NCBI RefSeq assembly: GCF_018141005.1 | Contig: NZ_CP046582.1 | Span: forward strand, 2,542,001 to 2,606,000 | Source: Erwinia sp. E602 | Lineage (GTDB): Bacteria > Pseudomonadota > Gammaproteobacteria > Enterobacterales > Enterobacteriaceae | Length of the DNA stretch: 64,000 nt | Direction: 5' to 3' | Shown: piece after piece, positions 32,603-40,343 of the stretch | How positions within the stretch are numbered: the first letter of the stretch is position 1 | How the letters are laid out: every line of letters begins with the position of its first letter | Translations under genes and position numbers: made by a program | The notes under the pieces: model-generated | What the model was told of the DNA's origin: nothing | The model's database searches: none | The model's input: only the letters and a program-made list of their open reading frames with translations

Positions 32603-32953
32603 TTAGTATTCGCCGGGGACTTCTGGTAGTTCTTCTACGTAGCCTAATGATGTTCTTACGTTACGTTCTGGTACTGCCTGCTTATGTTCACGGTACGGCG
32701 TAAGGTTACTTATCCGGCTTTCCCTTATGTAGCAGTTGGTGCTTGTATAGTCTCCTATGTACTGGCCGCCATACGGGCAATCTGTGTTGAACTGTGGGCG
32801 GTACATTACCTGCCCATTCCTGATGAAGTCTACCTTCTTCAGAACTAATACCTTCCCTTCCACTGTACCGATATAGGCCGTATCCATGTAGCTATGTGTC
32901 GTACATCCTGACAACGTGAACAGAAGAAGTAGTGTTAGTAGTAGTTTTTTCAT
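32603..32953 (-). CDS. Small phage lipoprotein
   Basis: A 116-residue protein with a textbook type II signal peptide: MKKLLLTLLLLFTLSGCTTH, Cys17 being the lipid-modified residue. The mature part has two further Cys residues (FNTDCPYGGQYI and STNCYIRES) that could form a disulfide in the periplasm. Phage lipoproteins of this kind often block superinfection at the envelope, but nothing in the sequence proves that here. It is followed by a strong terminator and preceded by an unknown gene with a 8-bp gap. Confidence 0.8.
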   Translation of the reverse strand: MKKLLLTLLLLFTLSGCTTHSYMDTAYIGTVEGKVLVLKKVDFIRNGQVMYRPQFNTDCPYGGQYIGDYTSTNCYIRESRISNLTPYREHKQAVPERNVRTSLGYVEELPEVPGEY

Positions 32954-32961
32954 AGCTTTCC

Positions 32962-33492
32962 TTAGCTGACAAGCAGCTCTAATTTTTCAAAGTTGATTGG
33001 CCTGATTCCGTATGTCCAGGTACGGGCATTTGTTGGCATTGGGGTTATGATCTGGCAGAAACGTCCTCCCTGCACCAGTACCGATTGAAAGATTTGTTTA
33101 TCGATGTTTGCCAAGATGAACTGACGATCCAGTACAGCAGCTTCGAACATACGATCCTGTAGTGCCTGTACGTTGCTATTCCCTGCCCCTAAGTTACCCA
33201 GCCATAAGGGAGCAAACTTCATCAAATCCCGTAGAAGAGCATTACTCATTCCATCATGAAGATTGGGGAAGTCCTCAGAGATCATCAATCGCACGAATGC
33301 CGGTAGTTTGGTATCCATATTCAGTAGGTACAGGGCATCGCGGTAACTCACCTTGAGAACGGCCAGTAGCTGGTGATGTTCGAAAACTACTCTCTTCCTT
33401 TCGATTGCTGGTAACTGTTCAGCTAGTGTCCCTCCGCTTAACTCAACCGCGAATATCTTGCCGTCCTTTGTACTGATAGGTACTGCTTCCAT
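32962..33492 (-). CDS. Hypothetical phage protein
   Basis: A 176-residue protein of no recognised family. It has an N-terminal beta section (VPISTKDGKIFAVELSGGTL), then helices with conserved-looking FPNLHDGMSNALLRDLMKFA and a C-terminal WTYGIRPINFEKLELLV. It begins an early leftward unit with the lipoprotein gene. The intergenic region to its right (33493-33670) has TTGATCA repeated and is a likely regulated divergent promoter. Confidence 0.6.
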   Translation of the reverse strand: MEAVPISTKDGKIFAVELSGGTLAEQLPAIERKRVVFEHHQLLAVLKVSYRDALYLLNMDTKLPAFVRLMISEDFPNLHDGMSNALLRDLMKFAPLWLGNLGAGNSNVQALQDRMFEAAVLDRQFILANIDKQIFQSVLVQGGRFCQIITPMPTNARTWTYGIRPINFEKLELLVS

Positions 33493-33670
33493 TTCCTTTA
33501 CCTGTTTTATCGATTAAAAACAGATTATTGATCATTTATTTTGATCATAACAACAAATGATTTTTATCGTACTGAGCTATCTTACTGATAATTAAGGATT
33601 CAAAATCGGATTGGATTACACTACCAAACAACTGTATATTTATACAGTACATCCATGCGGAGGGCATTTT

Positions 33671-33985
33671 ATGGGTAAGAATGGGTTTAACCCTGGTCAA
33701 AGTACCGGGATTCAATACTTCTACGAGGAGAAGGAGCGTATGACGGTTCTATACGCTGGATCAGAGCTACCCGGCAGCGGTATCGTCAATGGTGAGGTTG
33801 TCTTCATCCAGCGGTCTGACAACACCTTCTGGTACGGACGTACCTACCACAACATGTACTGGCTTGAGTTCCAGGAGCCGATAGAGTCAGTCATGGTAGG
33901 AGTGTTTCACTTGAGAAGTGAAAATCAAGTAGCCGAGTTACATCAGGATAACGACTTCGTAGACCAGTGCGAATTGCCTTTCTGA
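33671..33985 (+). CDS. Hypothetical rightward phage protein
   Basis: A 104-residue protein starting MGKNGFNPGQSTGIQYFYEE. The ATG at 33671 is chosen because GGAGGG lies 6 nt upstream; the frame could be extended to a TTG at 33611 that has no good ribosome site. Aromatic residues are abundant (NTFWYGRTYHNMYWLEF). No family is recognised. It is one of few rightward genes and is followed by a long perfect inverted repeat (33991-34053). Confidence 0.6.
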   Translation: MGKNGFNPGQSTGIQYFYEEKERMTVLYAGSELPGSGIVNGEVVFIQRSDNTFWYGRTYHNMYWLEFQEPIESVMVGVFHLRSENQVAELHQDNDFVDQCELPF

Positions 33986-33990
33986 GTGTT

Positions 33991-34053
33991 CCCCTTACCT
34001 GACGTTTGACAGAACGTTTCCTATCAGTGATTGACGATAGTTCAGGTAAGGGG
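33991..34053. terminator. Long inverted repeat after rightward gene
   Basis: CCCCTTACCTGA (33991-34002) and TCAGGTAAGGGG (34042-34053) are perfectly complementary over 12 bp, with a 39-nt loop that itself contains CTATC/GATAG. It probably ends or protects the transcript of the gene at 33671. Confidence 0.55.
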
Positions 34054-34081
34054 GATTGGATGATACAAATTCTTAAACCCG

Positions 34082-34110
34082 TTTACCACTCCTATGATTT
34101 GTGATTTAAT
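34082..34110 (+). promoter_or_regulatory. Predicted promoter of membrane-protein moron
   Basis: TTTACC (34082-34087) and TTTAAT (34105-34110) are separated by 17 bp and lie 30 bp before the ATG at 34140. No ribosome site is visible, so translation may start near the 5' end. Confidence 0.4.
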
Positions 34111-34139
34111 TACTGAAAATCCCTCACAATTTTTTGTTT

Positions 34140-34865
34140 ATGAAAAAATCCATCAAGTATTTGCTGTGGTCAGCACTCTTTATTTTTTTATCACCTATCT
34201 GGCTTTTGTCTTTATTTCTGATAAAAAACAGTGTATTTCCTTCTTTGCAGGCTGGTACATTATCTGATTGGATTACCACTGCTAGCACGCTAGTTACTAC
34301 CATAATAGCCATTATGGCATTTAGGGCAGCCCCTAACTGGATAGCCAAACATAAAGACCAGGATGCTTTTAATCTCTCTAAAGAACTTATACTATTCGAT
34401 CATGAGAAGATATTAAATTCACTTGAAGGTATTTACGCCAACTTCGATTTTGTTTTAGATATTGACGACTTCAATGCAACCGACATTCTTCACATAGTGC
34501 CCCCTAAAGATATTGAAAAATTAGAACTAAAATTGATCGAATCGAGAAAAAATTATTCAAATATCAAAAGAAAGGAAATTGTTCTATCAAAGTTAGGATG
34601 GAAATTGAAACATAGACAATCCCATCTACATAGAAGCATTAAAAACGATTTCGAGCTACAGTCTCATGAATGTTTCATGATTTTACAATACATAAAAGCA
34701 ATCCAACATGACATGAGTTCTTCGCTCATTCCTCAAAGATGTGAGATGGTAGTTACAAAAATAAAATTAATTGTAGATAGGAAAAAGAAAATGGTCAGTG
34801 AAATTAGTGAGTTTGATAACTACTGCGAATCTATCTTAGATAATTTTGAGATTAGCTCTTTATAA
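34140..34865 (+). CDS. Two-TM membrane protein with cytoplasmic helical domain (moron)
   Basis: A 241-residue protein. Two N-terminal membrane segments (about 6-28, KYLLWSALFIFLSPIWLLSL, and about 44-62, TTASTLVTTIIAIMAFRAAP) are followed by a soluble helical part of about 180 residues. The form is common among prophage genes that exclude other phages, but no family is identified. It is read opposite to the main phage units, has its own promoter-like sequence, ends in a bidirectional hairpin, and lacks the GTAC-rich composition of the core genes. These are marks of an independently acquired gene. Confidence 0.65.
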   Translation: MKKSIKYLLWSALFIFLSPIWLLSLFLIKNSVFPSLQAGTLSDWITTASTLVTTIIAIMAFRAAPNWIAKHKDQDAFNLSKELILFDHEKILNSLEGIYANFDFVLDIDDFNATDILHIVPPKDIEKLELKLIESRKNYSNIKRKEIVLSKLGWKLKHRQSHLHRSIKNDFELQSHECFMILQYIKAIQHDMSSSLIPQRCEMVVTKIKLIVDRKKKMVSEISEFDNYCESILDNFEISSL

Positions 34866-34877
34866 CATCACAGCTAG

Positions 34878-34951
34878 AAACCACTTAATATATAAAATGT
34901 ATCAACTCACTTAATGTTCTAATACATATTTTATAGAGTATAAAGTGGTTT
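34878..34951. terminator. Bidirectional hairpin between converging genes
   Basis: AAACCACTT (34878-34886) mirrors AAGTGGTTT (34943-34951), and AAAATGTAT is mirrored by ATACATATTTT further in. It lies between the ends of the rightward membrane gene and the leftward GIY-YIG-like gene. Confidence 0.6.
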
Positions 34952-34976
34952 AATCTAAAAATCTATTGATACGAGG

Positions 34977-35360
34977 CTACCACGTGAACATCGGTTCGGG
35001 GATTTGAGCCATCATTTCACTATCAAATACACATTGATAGCCCATCTTTCCTAAATCTGTCGTTATCTCACTACTGTAAAATGAGTCATAGCATTCTGTA
35101 CTCCCATCTGGCATAGAATCTTTGTGTATCCCTGCCCGGTGTTTCTTATGCTTCTCATGTAATTTCTTTTCATCATACAAGTACCCTAATTTTTTCTCTT
35201 TGTGCTGGTAAAGTTGGATGTTTAAAAATTCGAAGTGTTTATTATTCCTTATTAATTGCATAATACGCGTTTCAACATCAGCACTGTAACCAACTTTTAC
35301 GTACCGGTTTCCAGTGTAGTAGTTTCGTAATTTTAGTACATATAGGAATTGTTCTTTCAT
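34977..35360 (-). CDS. GIY-YIG / T5orf172-like protein
   Basis: A 127-residue protein with FLYVLKLRNYYTGNRYVKVG followed by YSADVETRI. This is the Bro-N/T5orf172 version of the GIY-YIG core, in which YVLKL and YVKVGYS replace the two motifs and the Arg of ETRI is kept. Such phage proteins are thought to act as nucleases in DNA processing. It lies downstream of the helicase unit, separated by hairpin repeats, and may be part of the replication group. Confidence 0.68.
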   Translation of the reverse strand: MKEQFLYVLKLRNYYTGNRYVKVGYSADVETRIMQLIRNNKHFEFLNIQLYQHKEKKLGYLYDEKKLHEKHKKHRAGIHKDSMPDGSTECYDSFYSSEITTDLGKMGYQCVFDSEMMAQIPEPMFTW

Positions 35361-35407
35361 GGGGGTTGCCCTCTATTGAGGCAATAAATAGTGTGCTTAA
35401 TACATGG

Positions 35408-35430
35408 GGCGGCTTTCGGGTCGCCTTTTT
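35408..35430 (+). terminator. Terminator-like hairpin upstream of GIY-YIG-like gene
   Basis: GGCGGC (35408-35413) pairs imperfectly with GGTCGCC (35419-35425), followed by five T residues (35426-35430) on the rightward strand. No rightward gene ends here, so it may end a short antisense or regulatory RNA. Confidence 0.35.
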
Positions 35431-35446
35431 ATTGCCGGTTTAAATT

Positions 35447-35519
35447 AAAAAGTAATCATGTACCCACCAAAAAACATTATTTTCTTTATAATATGATGTT
35501 TTCAGTGGGTACATACTTC
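35447..35519. repeat. 73-nt hairpin repeat, copy 1
   Basis: Begins AAAAAGTAATCATGTACCCA and ends GTGGGTACATACTTC. Its outer stem ATGTACCCAC/GTGGGTACAT is perfect and is extended by A/T pairs towards an AT-rich loop. It starts directly at the stop codon of the 53-codon gene. Copy 2 (35713-35785) has the same layout with changed but still paired stem bases. Confidence 0.85.
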
Positions 35520-35679
35520 ATTGGTTTGGCCGCACACTTGGGAAACTGAACACATCTGAGTGCTGTTTCTCGCTGTGTTTGGCCTTGAGAACCGCCGCCA
35601 AAATTTCCATTGTGCTGTTCTCGGTGTCGTTCTGCTCACGGATTGCCATGATTAGATTCTTCATTTCTTCTTCTGTCAT
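35518..35679 (-). CDS. Small gene (53 codons) between hairpin repeats
   Basis: ATG at 35679, stop at 35518, encoding MTEEEMKNLIMAIREQNDTE and a total of 53 residues, with a helical N-terminus and a polar C-terminus. AGGA lies 8-11 nt upstream of the start. It is less AT-rich than its surroundings, and both it and the helicase gene upstream are followed at once by a copy of the same hairpin. No family is recognised; it might be a regulator or partner of the helicase. Confidence 0.6.
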   Translation of the reverse strand: MTEEEMKNLIMAIREQNDTENSTMEILAAVLKAKHSEKQHSDVFSFPSVRPNQ

Positions 35680-35712
35680 CGTTTTTTCCTAAATCTAATA
35701 GTATAACTGCTT

Positions 35713-35785
35713 AAAAAGTAATCATGTACACACCAAAAAACAATAATTTCTTTATAATAAGATGTTTTTGGTGTGTACATACTTC
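35713..35785. repeat. 73-nt hairpin repeat, copy 2
   Basis: Begins AAAAAGTAATCATGTACACA and ends GTGTGTACATACTTC. The stem ATGTACACACCAAAAA pairs with its mirror over about 17 bp, with an AT-rich loop. It lies directly after the helicase stop codon. Compared with copy 1, CCCAC/GTGGG is replaced by ACACACC/GGTGTGT, so pairing is kept by matched changes on both sides. Confidence 0.85.
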
Positions 35786-37741
35786 TTATGCTACGGCACG
35801 AAGTGCAAGTAAACGCTCCTGTAGTACCGAAATCGTTGCTTCGGTCTTGGCTGCGAACTCTACTACATTTGACGGTTCAATCTTTTCAATCTCAAGCCCA
35901 GACAGATTTGTATACTTGACTGGATAGACTTGGTAGCGGTCTTTTCCCTTGTAGTTTAGATACGCTTTCAAAACCGGGTCTGTACTGGCAGATACTCGTT
36001 TATCTTTACGTTTACCCAATGTGATGTACCTATTGATGATTTTCACTTCACATCCATCTTTAGGTACTAACTGGCCTCCCCTCCATTCTACTAACGATCT
36101 CCACTCCTTATTTTTTTTCATTTCTACTTCATCATTCATAAAGAATTCTTTCAAAGTAGTACCGATAGCCATGTTTGCCAAAATTCCGGTATCCATCATA
36201 TGAAGTTCATCATCTGGACATTCCTTGGCAATATAATACAGAATCTGATTACGAATATTTGACTGTAAATCTACATAGTTGAAATCAGGCCATACACGCT
36301 TACGGATGTATTCCTTATCTTCAATTACTCCATCGATAACATGAGCAATCTGATCTTGGTGTAAACCTTTCTTCAAAAGTTTCCTAATAGAATCTACTAC
36401 ATAATCATATTCTTCATCGCCAGTATATTCGAAAACTCCACTACTGAAACTTTCAGTGATCGTTGAAAGACGTTCTTTACGGTCTGACTGTTGTTTATCT
36501 TTTATTACTCTCTTACCATCCTTTAGATCTTGTGCGATTTGAGAATCTCCAGAAATCACGCGAGTAGGATTGATACTGAAATCATAGTCCATCATTTTAC
36601 TTTCAAAGAGTACTGGATCTGATAGGATTTGTTTCTTTCGATGTTCATAGTACATACCATCTATTGAAATCAAATCAACTTCAAAAGAATCTGACTCTTT
36701 GTCATATCGCAAATGACTACCTTTAGTTTCAGAGTTATAGGCACTACGCAAATACTCACGGTAGTTATCATCATTTGCTTCAGATTTATAAAAGTCATTT
36801 AGTAAACTACCGAACCTTGATACATTATCGGTAAATGCTTCAATATCGAAGTCGGCAATTTCCCGTACTTCACTCTTAGAAACAAAGTAATGAACATGCT
36901 TCACACCTGATACATTACGGAACCTATTGGTAAACTGCTCGATAACATCGGGGTCAGTGTGTCCAAAAATGAAAATATCTACTTCATCTAACTTATCCTC
37001 AATACTCAGACCTTCACGAATAGAGTTAGTACCAAAAATGATATCCCACTTATCACCCATCAATCTACTTGCATATAACTCTAGAACATCATCATTCATC
37101 TTTTCATCAGCATTTACTATCAATGCCCTGTCACCATACCTTTCAACAAACTGGTTACAATCACTTTTGTTATTGACCAACGCGATAGCCTTACGTTGCC
37201 CTATACGTGAGTGTATAAATGATTCTAAGGCCGCCTTTCCGTTTTTGTCATAAAGGTATGTACTAAGTATCTTATCCGCTCTCTGTGGCTTATAGACGCT
37301 ATAGGCACGTGTAATTGGGAAGCTATTGAAGTACTCAGGACTGGCAGTACCGGTCATGATAACTACTGACTTGAAGTATTGAAAGATTCCAATCAGATCA
37401 CGGATGGCACCTGGTTTATAATTGAAGTCCATATATAGACCATGAGCTTCATCTACTACTAAAGTTTTATTCCTCAATTCTAATTTATTTGATGCCTGTA
37501 CCTTTAGTACAGCAGCCTGCCAAGTAAAGATATTGTTAGCACCTTTATCAATTTCACTTTGTTTGATAGCGATAAGTGGTACGGCAATCATTACATCTGG
37601 CTTGTTTACGAAATCGGTAGTCTTACCTGATCCCACGGATGCTACGATAGCAGTTACGCCATCGGATACTTCCATTTCACCAATAATACTACTGAGATAC
37701 TCGTTTTGTTGTAATGTGAACTTCTTTTCAAATTTACTCAT
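35786..37741 (-). CDS. SF2 helicase-like replication protein
   Basis: A 651-residue protein. The N-terminal motor has Walker A SVGSGKTT (about 35-42), DEAH in LVVDEAHGLY (97-100) and motif III TGTAS (130-134). The second RecA-like domain has FGTNSIREGLSIED and EQFTNRFRNV, matching motifs V and VI. This is the set of a DEAD/DEAH-type SF2 helicase, probably unwinding or recognising the phage origin. The C-terminal 300 residues have no known motif. The ATG at 37741 follows AAAGGA. An RHH regulator gene lies directly upstream and a hairpin repeat directly downstream. Confidence 0.85.
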   Translation of the reverse strand: MSKFEKKFTLQQNEYLSSIIGEMEVSDGVTAIVASVGSGKTTDFVNKPDVMIAVPLIAIKQSEIDKGANNIFTWQAAVLKVQASNKLELRNKTLVVDEAHGLYMDFNYKPGAIRDLIGIFQYFKSVVIMTGTASPEYFNSFPITRAYSVYKPQRADKILSTYLYDKNGKAALESFIHSRIGQRKAIALVNNKSDCNQFVERYGDRALIVNADEKMNDDVLELYASRLMGDKWDIIFGTNSIREGLSIEDKLDEVDIFIFGHTDPDVIEQFTNRFRNVSGVKHVHYFVSKSEVREIADFDIEAFTDNVSRFGSLLNDFYKSEANDDNYREYLRSAYNSETKGSHLRYDKESDSFEVDLISIDGMYYEHRKKQILSDPVLFESKMMDYDFSINPTRVISGDSQIAQDLKDGKRVIKDKQQSDRKERLSTITESFSSGVFEYTGDEEYDYVVDSIRKLLKKGLHQDQIAHVIDGVIEDKEYIRKRVWPDFNYVDLQSNIRNQILYYIAKECPDDELHMMDTGILANMAIGTTLKEFFMNDEVEMKKNKEWRSLVEWRGGQLVPKDGCEVKIINRYITLGKRKDKRVSASTDPVLKAYLNYKGKDRYQVYPVKYTNLSGLEIEKIEPSNVVEFAAKTEATISVLQERLLALRAVA

Positions 37742-37777
37742 GGAATTCCTTTCCTCTGTTAGTACCATCCTGGTACG

Positions 37778-37942
37778 TTACTTTCCTAAAATCATATACT
37801 GGTTGATCAAATACTGGATCGCGGAAGCATTTGTTTTAGCTTTACCTGTACTGATAAGACTATCTACAGCCTCCTGTTGACTTTCAGTTAGTCTTACCGT
37901 GATTGTCTTTGATTTTAACTCTGATTCTTTCTTATAACTCAT
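37778..37942 (-). CDS. Ribbon-helix-helix DNA-binding regulator
   Basis: A 54-residue protein. KTITVRLTESQQEAVDSLIS (12-31) forms the strand and first helix, and TNASAIQYLINQYMI (38-52) the second helix of an RHH (CopG/Arc) fold. GGGGAAG is placed well before the ATG at 37942. RHH proteins bind DNA as dimers through the paired strand (TITVRL). It is first in the unit with the helicase, so it probably autoregulates that operon. The 15-bp perfect palindrome at 37978-37992, just upstream, is a good candidate operator. Confidence 0.82.
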   Translation of the reverse strand: MSYKKESELKSKTITVRLTESQQEAVDSLISTGKAKTNASAIQYLINQYMILGK

Positions 37943-37977
37943 TTTAACTTCCCCATAATGATTTCTTTTTCCCTAAA

Positions 37978-37992
37978 TTTCTCGACGAGAAA
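37978..37992. promoter_or_regulatory. Perfect palindrome upstream of RHH gene
   Basis: TTTCTCGACGAGAAA is a perfect 15-bp palindrome about 36 bp before the RHH start codon. It overlaps the T run of the terminator that follows the 51-codon gene. A regulator bound here could act on the helicase operon promoter. Confidence 0.5.
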
Positions 37993-38018
37993 AACCCCGT
38001 AATGTCACAAACGGGGTT
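37990..38018 (-). terminator. Terminator between small membrane gene and RHH/helicase unit
   Basis: Leftward, AACCCCGT (38018-38011) pairs with ACGGGGTT (38000-37993) around a 10-nt loop, followed by T residues (37994-37990). It separates the integrase side from the helicase operon. Confidence 0.7.
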
Positions 38019-38065
38019 ATTTAATGTAGAGATAGCGATATTATACCACATTATTTTTTAGCGTT

Positions 38066-38221
38066 TCATTTATCTTCTTTATTTATCAAAATCGCTCGTA
38101 ATACCTCTGATATGAGACATAAGATTAAAAATAAAATGAAACCAATGTAGATGTACTCAAACGTGAATACAAATATAATCATTAAGAATGCGAGTACTGC
38201 CGATTGTATTAGAAATTCCAT
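38066..38221 (-). CDS. Small two-TM membrane protein
   Basis: A 51-residue protein, MEFLIQSAVLAFLMIIFVFT at the start, a short FEYIYIG turn, then FILFLILCLISEVLRAILIN and a charged end. Two hydrophobic helices with a tight turn fit an inner-membrane hairpin. AAGGGGATGAT precedes the ATG, a good ribosome site. It lies between the integrase and the RHH regulator. Such small prophage membrane proteins sometimes exclude other phages, but no evidence in the sequence shows that. Confidence 0.65.
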   Translation of the reverse strand: MEFLIQSAVLAFLMIIFVFTFEYIYIGFILFLILCLISEVLRAILINKEDK

Positions 38222-38315
38222 ATCATCCCCTTTTGATTATTTATCAAAAGTTAGGAAAAATGCTCCATAATGGAAACATCATTTAGTAGTTCTACGACTT
38301 CCTCTACTTTCCCAT

Positions 38316-38348
38316 TGTACGCAAATCAATCAATTTAACTTGCGTACA
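38316..38348. repeat. Hairpin after the integrase gene
   Basis: TGTACGCAA (38316-38324) and TTGCGTACA (38340-38348) form a perfect 9-bp stem, about 10 bp beyond the integrase stop. The outer stem sequence TGTAC/GTACA is shared with the 73-nt repeats. Confidence 0.65.
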
Positions 38349-38357
38349 GACCTGATA

Positions 38358-39977
38358 TCACTTTCTAACTAGCTTGTCGTAGCCTTTATCGGTACTTCCT
38401 ACGATAAGGGCTATATCAGCAAATGCATCTGACCCACCAAACACATCAATGTTGTCATCATCAATATAAACACTAGTGAGCACTTCCCCTGTTTTGTTCA
38501 AATACTGTACTAAATGTTTTGCATCATTCTTATAGATAATAAGCATGTACGCTGTACTACCATTGCGGCGTACCTTGATATCTTTAACAACACTTTGTAT
38601 TTCTTTATAGACCTTAGCTCTAGTGTTATCAGTGTCGAGTATTATTTTTTCAATATCGTAATCAATCTTAGGTACTTCCACTGTCTGGAACTCAAAAATC
38701 AATCTGCTTTCAAGTTCATGTACTTTATCGCGTGTTTCGTTCAATGCGTCCAGTGCTTCCATCTGCACTAACTTCCCCATAGCCTTTCTTTTAGTGATAC
38801 TGTTTTCAACGTCTTTCAATATCCCGCGAGCTTCATTTAGTTCAGTTTCAACTTGTATACGTTCATCATTTGCAGAAACTCCTAAAACTTGTGAAAGGTC
38901 AAACTGCTGTAAGTGGGTTAGTAAGGCTCGTTCGAAAGATATGTAATTCCCTTTAGTTTCATTACAGGTTTTCGCTCCATAATTACGGGAACAATAGAAG
39001 TACTTTTGATCTATACGAGAACGGTTGATATGTATAACTCCACCGCAGCCCGCACAATGGATTAATCCTGATACTATATTCGTGATTCTTCCTTTAGTAG
39101 ACTTGGGTTTGTGTGTATATCCTGCTTTAACACTCGCAATGGTACTCAACAGTGCATTGTACTTCTCAGTAGTAACTAAAGCCGGGTAGAAGTTTTCGTA
39201 ATATATTGGATTGGCTTTATCACCCTCCTTGATGCGGGTCATAGTACCGATAATATTTTTACCCTTAATAAGTTTTATAAGGTATGCACAAGTCCAAAGT
39301 TTGTCCCCGTAAGTTCGGCCAGTTCTGTTCAATTCCGCGACTATTTGCCCGCTTGTCCATCCTTCGATATACCAATCGATTGCATCCCTCACCATTGATG
39401 CATAAAAATCTACTAGTACGTATTGGTCATTTTCAATCGTTAACCAACGTGGCAATTTCCATCGCCATGCCTTACCTGTTTCAATCGATTTTTTAATACT
39501 ACTTTCAATGTTGCTCAACTGACGTATTGATTTTGCCTGAGATTCACTATTAGCTCGCATAAGGTTGATTGAACTCAGAAGTACACCTATCTGATCATCA
39601 GCTTTGAGTACTTGCCTTGTCATCAGATCGTGAATCTCTATACCAGACATGATCGCCTGCCCTACAAACTGAGACGAGGCCCATACGTTCATTCGCGAAA
39701 TACGATCTACTGAGAAAACGATGATGGCATAATTACTACCATCCTTACGTGCTTTACAACCTTCCACAAAATCGAAGAGGGGCATACCTTCGGTAAGGTT
39801 TCCCCCTTTGTAAGACGATACGCCATCATCGATAAGTACCTGAACGCGTGACAAGTCAAACTGACCCGGTAAGCTGTTCATGTAGGTGTGTGCCGCTGCC
39901 TGCTGCTGTTCTAGCCCCCCGCCGTTCAACGCCTGTTCTTTGGTACTCACCCTGATGTAAATCACTGGAATCTTCAT
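38358..39977 (-). CDS. int: Large serine recombinase, phage integrase
   Basis: A 539-residue site-specific recombinase. The resolvase-like N-terminal domain has the catalytic Ser11 in YIRVSTKEQ and the DRISR motif (91-95). The recombinase domain follows (about 170-290). A zinc ribbon uses Cys308, Cys311, Cys329 and Cys338 (HCAGCGG, YFYCSRN, KTCNE), and a coiled-coil insertion is seen near 370-430. It joins attP and attB through a two-base core, with no tRNA target. The gene starts 45 bp from the attR core. The ATG at 39977 is preferred for its family-typical start; a GTG at 39989 is possible. TTCATGATTG overlaps the start codon and recurs in the att arm. Confidence 0.96.
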   Translation of the reverse strand: MKIPVIYIRVSTKEQALNGGGLEQQQAAAHTYMNSLPGQFDLSRVQVLIDDGVSSYKGGNLTEGMPLFDFVEGCKARKDGSNYAIIVFSVDRISRMNVWASSQFVGQAIMSGIEIHDLMTRQVLKADDQIGVLLSSINLMRANSESQAKSIRQLSNIESSIKKSIETGKAWRWKLPRWLTIENDQYVLVDFYASMVRDAIDWYIEGWTSGQIVAELNRTGRTYGDKLWTCAYLIKLIKGKNIIGTMTRIKEGDKANPIYYENFYPALVTTEKYNALLSTIASVKAGYTHKPKSTKGRITNIVSGLIHCAGCGGVIHINRSRIDQKYFYCSRNYGAKTCNETKGNYISFERALLTHLQQFDLSQVLGVSANDERIQVETELNEARGILKDVENSITKRKAMGKLVQMEALDALNETRDKVHELESRLIFEFQTVEVPKIDYDIEKIILDTDNTRAKVYKEIQSVVKDIKVRRNGSTAYMLIIYKNDAKHLVQYLNKTGEVLTSVYIDDDNIDVFGGSDAFADIALIVGSTDKGYDKLVRK

Positions 39978-39996
39978 GATTGAACCCACTTCCCCT

Positions 39997-40048
39997 TTTT
40001 CATGATTGTGAGTATATCATCACTACCAAGGTGAAGGGTGAACTGCTG
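39997..40048. other. attR of the prophage
   Basis: Phage arm TTTTCATGATTG (39997-40008), then phage bases up to 40021, then ACTAC (40022-40026) and the continuing host gene. Removal of the phage joins GTGACTAC at 6455-6462 with CAAGGTG, restoring the codons TVVTTKVKG without a frame change. Confidence 0.87.
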
Positions 40049-40213
40049 CGTGATGATTCACTTAAGTCGACCGAGATCAACGTGGAGACCTTTAAAGGCC
40101 GCGTTCAGCTGAGCGGCTTTGTCAGCTCGCCGCAGTCGGCTAAGCGTGCGGTACAGATCACGCAGGGCGTGGCGGGCGTGAAGTCGGTCGTTAACAATAT
40201 GCAGATCAAGTAA
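40022..40213 (+). pseudogene. BON-domain lipoprotein, 3' fragment split by prophage
   Basis: The C-terminal 60 or so codons of the lipoprotein gene begun at 6335. TTKVKGELLRDDSLKSTEIN, then VETFKGRVQLSGFVSSPQSA and GVAGVKSVVNNMQIK, form one BON domain with the usual central Gly (QLSGFV) and the final VKSV strand. It has no start codon or signal peptide of its own; the upstream TTG at 39980 lies in phage sequence and has no ribosome site. The gene's terminator is still present at 40304-40327. Confidence 0.9.
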
Positions 40214-40303
40214 AGGTGACTGATGCTGGCTGGATAGCCTGCTGCCCCACTGAGCGACTGACCGGTGATTCGGCCACCAGCTAACCAGCATGATCCGACA
40301 GAA

Positions 40304-40327
40304 GGCGCGAGCAATCGCGCCTTTTTT
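40304..40327. terminator. Terminator after BON gene, shared with ompW
   Basis: GGCGCGA (40304-40310), loop GCAA, TCGCGCC (40315-40321), then six T residues (40322-40327). It lies between the converging ends of the BON lipoprotein gene and ompW. Confidence 0.88.
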
Positions 40328-40343
40328 AATGCCTTACTTTAGG

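Noticed and set aside
33611..33670. N-terminal extension of the rightward gene from TTG 33611
   Set aside because: The ATG at 33671 has GGAGGG at ideal spacing, while the TTG lacks a site at useful distance.
39980..40213. Possible independent gene starting at TTG 39980 that reads into the BON domain
   Set aside because: The TTG is in phage sequence with no ribosome site, and the frame joins perfectly to the 5' fragment at 6335, so this is the split 3' part.
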